64,000 bases of DNA from Membranipora membranacea (Eukaryota > Bryozoa > Gymnolaemata > Cheilostomatida > Membraniporidae): the NCBI GenBank assembly GCA_914767715.1, contig OU612069.1, positions 5,394,001-5,458,000 of the forward strand. Direction: 5' to 3'. Shown piece by piece: positions 59,785-64,000 of this stretch (positions are counted from its first letter, which is position 1; each line of letters opens with the position of its first letter). A program made the translations under genes and the position numbers. A model generated the notes under the pieces. That model had not been told where the DNA came from, searched no databases, and was given only the letters and a program-made list of their open reading frames with translations.

Positions 59785-62401
59785 GTAAATTTAACTATTT
59801 TGTCGAAAAGCACCTATTTGGTATTTGCCATCTGAGCAGGTTTTATTTGTAAAGAAAAAAGGTTAAGCATTAGCAATGTTGCTAAATTTACCCTCTACTT
59901 GGTTTTAAATTTTGTGCAGGGTAGGGGTATTATCTGAAAGTCTTCGTAACCACCTATGCGTTTATAAACTTAAGATAACATTTCACATAAACGTAAAATA
60001 ACTCAATAATAATAATGGCTGTCCGCTGTAATCTGGCAATAACTGCATAACCTATATATAATGACGGTGCTGTATTGTCCACTCAACAGCTTATATGCAT
60101 GTTTAGCTATTTTTGATGAAGTCAACATAGGCTGAAAAACTCAATATTTATAAAGGATACTGGAAACAGTCCTTTGCATCGATGATGTATGAAATCAGTC
60201 ACCTAAGTAATTGTAATGGTGTGGAAATCTACGAAGCAAATGTCACACCAGGGCTGTAGCTTAGAACTTTAGTTTGTGACGGCTATGGGCAAGCAACTCA
60301 CTCAAAGGTGCATAGCGTGAGAGGTAACAGGAAAGTTACGTGCCATGAATGAGATATGGTACCCCCTGAGCTCAAAAATCCATTTTTTGGCCCACTTCAT
60401 TCTGGACGTAGGGACAGCAGTGCTGTCCTTTGAACTATGGCCTGCACACCACAAGCTATATTTAAACCAAATTAAATCTCCAAATCGTCTATTGTGATTC
60501 ATCAGATCCAGCTTGTCCTCACGCCGAATCCAACAACGTTTCATTGATTGATAGATATATATACTTTAAGTATATTTTCTTGTCTCAGAATGTTTTGATG
60601 TTGGACCTGTCTTGTGGCTGCAAAATGTATGAATGACATTGCATACTTTTCTATGACAGCAACCTATTCAATGATGGTGAATAGGATGATTATGTTTGGG
60701 TCACTACCATATTGCTGCTTGGACTGCGTCTATCTGCTACTTAAAACAATAATCAAATATATAGCAATCAATTGACATATGTGACATCGCGTACATTTAT
60801 TTTAGGGGTTGGATGTGAAGGAGAAGGAGGAGTTGTTTGTGGTTGCCACCGGTGGATAATGATTATGACACCATGAAAGATGGATGACAATGTGAGATTC
60901 GTGGGATAAGCAAATGATGAGAACATTGTCCATTTGTTCATTCCAAGATGTATTGGACTGTGAATAGTGAGGTTTCAAAGGGTGCAATCAATATTTCAGC
61001 AACCAACAACATCCTCAATGAAACAAATCACCTGTGATGCTGACATGGTGCTGTATGTGTTTCTTAGCAAATAGTTCTCTGGTATTTGCAGGTAAAGCAC
61101 CAAGAACTGGATGGTGTCTGCCGCTCCAAACAGATACTGCCAATGACTCCAGTTCACTGCCAGCGAGTGAGCCATCCACCTCAAAGACCCAGAAAATCAG
61201 TGGGACCGCCCAGGCATCAGAATATCACAGATCACATGAAATCCCAGCTACAATCTTACCTCTGATCTCGGAAACGTAAAACCGTAGTTTTGGATATGTA
61301 TTTGGTTACGCTCACATTATGTTTTGAATCTCTTCACAATGGCTCAATGACATGCCATTTTGCCATGCTGAGCTGACTGAACGTCTATGTTATATTCTAT
61401 TATAAGAGGGCAATGGTTTAAAAAAGACCAAAGTGTACCAAGGAGCAAAAGATTAACATTAAGTTGTTGATGTTGCCTATTTAACTGGATGTGGAGCAAA
61501 TTTCTGTTTCAAGACTATTTTATCTGGAATAGGATATGGTGCGGCTCTAGCTTGCCCAGGCTAGTGTGGCCCCAGCTATTAGTTGACGCATACTGTAATG
61601 ATTATTTTAGAGTTATCGATAAGTTCATTGCTGATCTACAAGCTCCACAATTGATAGAGGTTGGCCACAAGTTCATGGCAGCGTGGCAGAAGGCATCTGA
61701 AGCAAAGCAGATAGATATGCTTTATTCAGCAATAAATTTGCAAACTGCAAAGAGGTGGGCTATTATGAGAGACTTTACAAACTTGACAAACTGACATCAG
61801 ATTGTGTTATCATGCGTCCAAATTTGAACCATAAACAAAAGCATGGATATAGATATAGATATGTATATATAGGTTACATCCTTCCACTCTGTTCAACATC
61901 AACAACTTTGTTAACATGTATTGAATTTTGAAAGTTGTCTTATTATGTGATTGTGTGTGATTAAATAGTTCAGTGCTAATTTGGAAGAGTTGTCTTCCGT
62001 TTGTGGAGCACACTATCTAAAAAATCTCACCTTTGCAAAGGCCAAAGGTCAGTTTATTATTATTAATATTATCGTGTTGGTCAACCCTTTATCACAGTGG
62101 CAACATTGGTAGGTATAAATGGTCCTGGGCCTTAGCAAAAGGCCAAAGGATATCATTTTTGGTCATCAAGACTGAAGAAGTTTCCTTAATATGTGGGCAG
62201 CTCCGATTTCTGTATCGTCTCATAAGTAGTTCAGACACCAATAACTATTGGTATAACTTTGGTTCTTACATTCAACAGTCCTCCTATCTCAAATCTTTGT
62301 TTTTTTTGCACTCCTCCATTTTCTCTTCTTCCTTTTTTATCACTCTCATGTCTCCAGGTTTAGCAATGCCTATGATTTGACATTTGTTGGTGGCCTTATT
62401 C
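59785..62401. other. element interior after the transposase, exon-like pieces not joined
   Basis: Stretches such as 61090-61270 (after ttgcag; APRTGWCLPLQTDTANDSSS) and 61489-61794 (CNDYFRVIDKFIADLQAPQL, FMAAWQKASEAKQIDML) are open and protein-like and could be transposase C-terminus or a second element gene. Phases and motifs do not allow a call. Confidence 0.35.
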
Positions 62402-62466
62402 ACTATTATTATTATTATTATTATTATTACTATTATTATAACTATTATTATTATTATGACTACTAT
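62402..62466. repeat. (ATT)n microsatellite
   Basis: About twenty imperfect ATT/ACT units, inside the element, about 400 bp before the right terminal array. Confidence 0.92.
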
Positions 62467-62865
62467 TACTATTGCTGTGTTATCAATATGATTTCTCTTC
62501 CAGAAGAAAAATTATAAAGAGAACGAAGAGGAAGAGATATACTCTTGGACTATGAAAGCTATAAATGCATATATAATATCGTATAGGTGATTTGGCTCTA
62601 TGTAATTGTATCTTACTCTCTGTCGTCATACATGTTTTTTGTCAGATTGACGGAGTTCACATGCAAACATTTTGTTGCTTTTGTCATCAATACCTAAATC
62701 ATAACATCATTTTTTTGACATCCTGCTAAAAACAGTTGCTGTATCTCCTTGTATTGCTCAAAGATCCTTTTTGCAAAAAAAAAACCTATGATGTTCATTC
62801 ATCATTGATCATTTTATCTGATTTCCAACTTCTCAGAAGGTAGTTTAAGTGCTCAAACTGATTGC

Positions 62866-64000
62866 TGTGTTGTTAGGGTGCGACCCTCTAATTTAGACTA
62901 TTATATATTAACCTTAGTGTATTTTTTCGCCTGAATATTTTCAACTTCTCAGAAAGCTGAGCGCAAGAGTGCGGTTGGTGGGACCCTCTAAATTTGGCTA
63001 TTATATATTAACCTTAGTGTATTTTTTCACTTCAATATTTTCAACTTCTCAGAAAGCTGAGCGCAAGAGTGCGGTTGGTGGGACCCTCTAAATTTGGCTA
63101 TTATATATTAACCTTAGTGTATTTTTTCACTTCAATATTTTCAACTTCTCAGAAGGCTGAGCGCAAGAGTGCGGTTGGTGCGACTCTCTAAATTTGCCTA
63201 TTATATGTTTACCTTAGTGTATTTTTTAGCCTAAATGTTTTCAACTTCTCAGAAGGCTGAGCGCAAGAGTGCGGTTGCTGCGACCCTCTAATCTTGGCTA
63301 TTATATATTAACCTTAGTGTATTTTTTTCACATAAATATTTTCAACTTCTCAGAAGGCTGAGCGCAAGAGTGCGGTTGGTGCGACCCTCTAAATTTGGTT
63401 ATTATATATAAACCTTAGTGTATTTTTTCGCCTAATTAATTTCAACCTCTCAGAAGGCTGAGCGCAAAAGTGCGGTTGGAGCGACCCTCTAATTTTGGCT
63501 ATTATATATTAAACTTAATGTATTTGTTCACTTAAATATTTTCAACCTCTCAGATGGCTGAGCGCAAGAGTGCGGTTGGTGCGACCCTCTAAATTTGGCT
63601 ATTTTATATTAACCTTAGTGTATTTTTTAGCCTAATTATTTTCAACCTCTCAGAAGGCTGAGCGCAAGAGTGCAGTTGGTGCGACCCTCTAATTTTGGCT
63701 ATTATATATTAACCTTTGTGTATTTTTTCGCCTAAATATTTTCAACCTCTCAGAAGGCTGAGGGCATGAGTGCGGTTGGTGCGGCCCTCTAAATTTGCCT
63801 ATTATATATTTACCTTAGTGTATTTTTTTGCTTAAATAGTTTCAACCTCTCAGAAGGCTGAGCGCAAGAGTGCGGTTGGTGCGACCCTCTAATTTTGCAT
63901 ATTATATATTTACCTTATTAGTGTACTTTTTCGCCTAAATATTTTCAGCTTAACAGGAGGCTGAGCGGGGGAGTGCGGTTGGTGCGACCCTCTAATTTTG
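62866..64000 (-). repeat. right inverted terminal array of the giant transposon (100-bp units)
   Basis: About eleven units with exact 100-bp spacing where checked (63001 and 63101). Core ttatatattaaccttagtgt, attttttcgcctaaatattt, tcaacctctcagaaggctga, gcgcaagagtgcggttggtg, cgaccctctaatttt. It is the reverse complement of the left array. The last complete unit carries the variant cagcttaacaggaggctgag, which is the inverse of the outermost left unit. The array continues past the window edge. Confidence 0.93.

Larger units (their letters stand above)
50283..64000. mobile_element. giant FB/NOF-like MULE transposon, right end beyond the window
   Basis: Inverted arrays of one 100-bp repeat bound about 12 kb of unique DNA that contains a spliced MULE transposase. 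The matching variant unit at both outer ends shows that they are true element termini and not a chance satellite pair. Foldback (FB) elements with NOF in Drosophila pair tandem-repeat inverted ends with a MULE transposase; this has the same plan. The total is at least 13.7 kb. Target duplications cannot be checked because the right end is cut. Confidence 0.75.

Noticed and set aside
60302-60544. 80-residue minus-strand ORF in the giant element
   Set aside because: No motif, opposite to the transposase, and no splice support.
50283-64000. Polinton/Maverick or large DNA virus insertion as explanation for the giant element
   Set aside because: No polymerase B, integrase, ATPase or capsid-like frames are visible, and the ends are tandem-repeat arrays with a MULE transposase inside.

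Overview
The window is animal nuclear DNA. It carries an intron-rich BMP-type receptor-regulated Smad gene with GT-AG introns, a second multi-exon gene that I do not recognise, tRNA-derived SINEs, an LTR retrotransposon, foldback and TTAA-flanked DNA transposons, minisatellites and a 4.4-kb satellite. There are no bacterial-style operons. The host looks like an invertebrate. The diverged Smad C-terminus and the transposon mix would suit a sponge or another early-branching animal, but that is inference and the sequence does not settle it.

Layout. 1-4.6 kb: minus-strand Ty3/gypsy-like LTR retrotransposon (LTR, 45-bp leader repeats, gag, protease, damaged reverse transcriptase), cut by the left edge. 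4.6-11.1 kb: non-coding flank with a few repeats. 11.1-23.1 kb: Smad1/5 orthologue on the plus strand, ten coding exons that chain in phase to 480 residues. Its introns are full of MITEs and minisatellites. 23.04-23.72 kb: a 150-bp tandem array seeded from the last codons of the Smad gene. 24-34.3 kb: gene-poor DNA with two long foldback elements and a 64-bp satellite (28.2-32.6 kb). 34.5-35.8 kb: decayed ORF with a SAP-like segment, split by a TTAA MITE. 36.4-50.0 kb: unknown serine/threonine-rich gene on the plus strand, about twelve exons and mostly phase-1 introns, with duplicated exons and a basic C-terminus. A 2.8-kb TTAA-flanked foldback transposon sits in one of its introns. 50.3-64.0 kb: a very large transposon bounded by inverted arrays of one 100-bp repeat, with a spliced Mutator-like (MULE) transposase between them. 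Its right end lies just outside the window.

Two themes stand out. First, the 50.3-64 kb element combines tandem-repeat terminal inverted repeats with a MULE transposase, the architecture known from Drosophila FB/NOF. Second, several minisatellites start at exon boundaries and copy splice sites or coding ends: the Smad exon-4 acceptor, the Smad stop region, the Smad exon-3 donor and a donor in the unknown gene. This leaves ladders of decoy splice sites and duplicated coding motifs.
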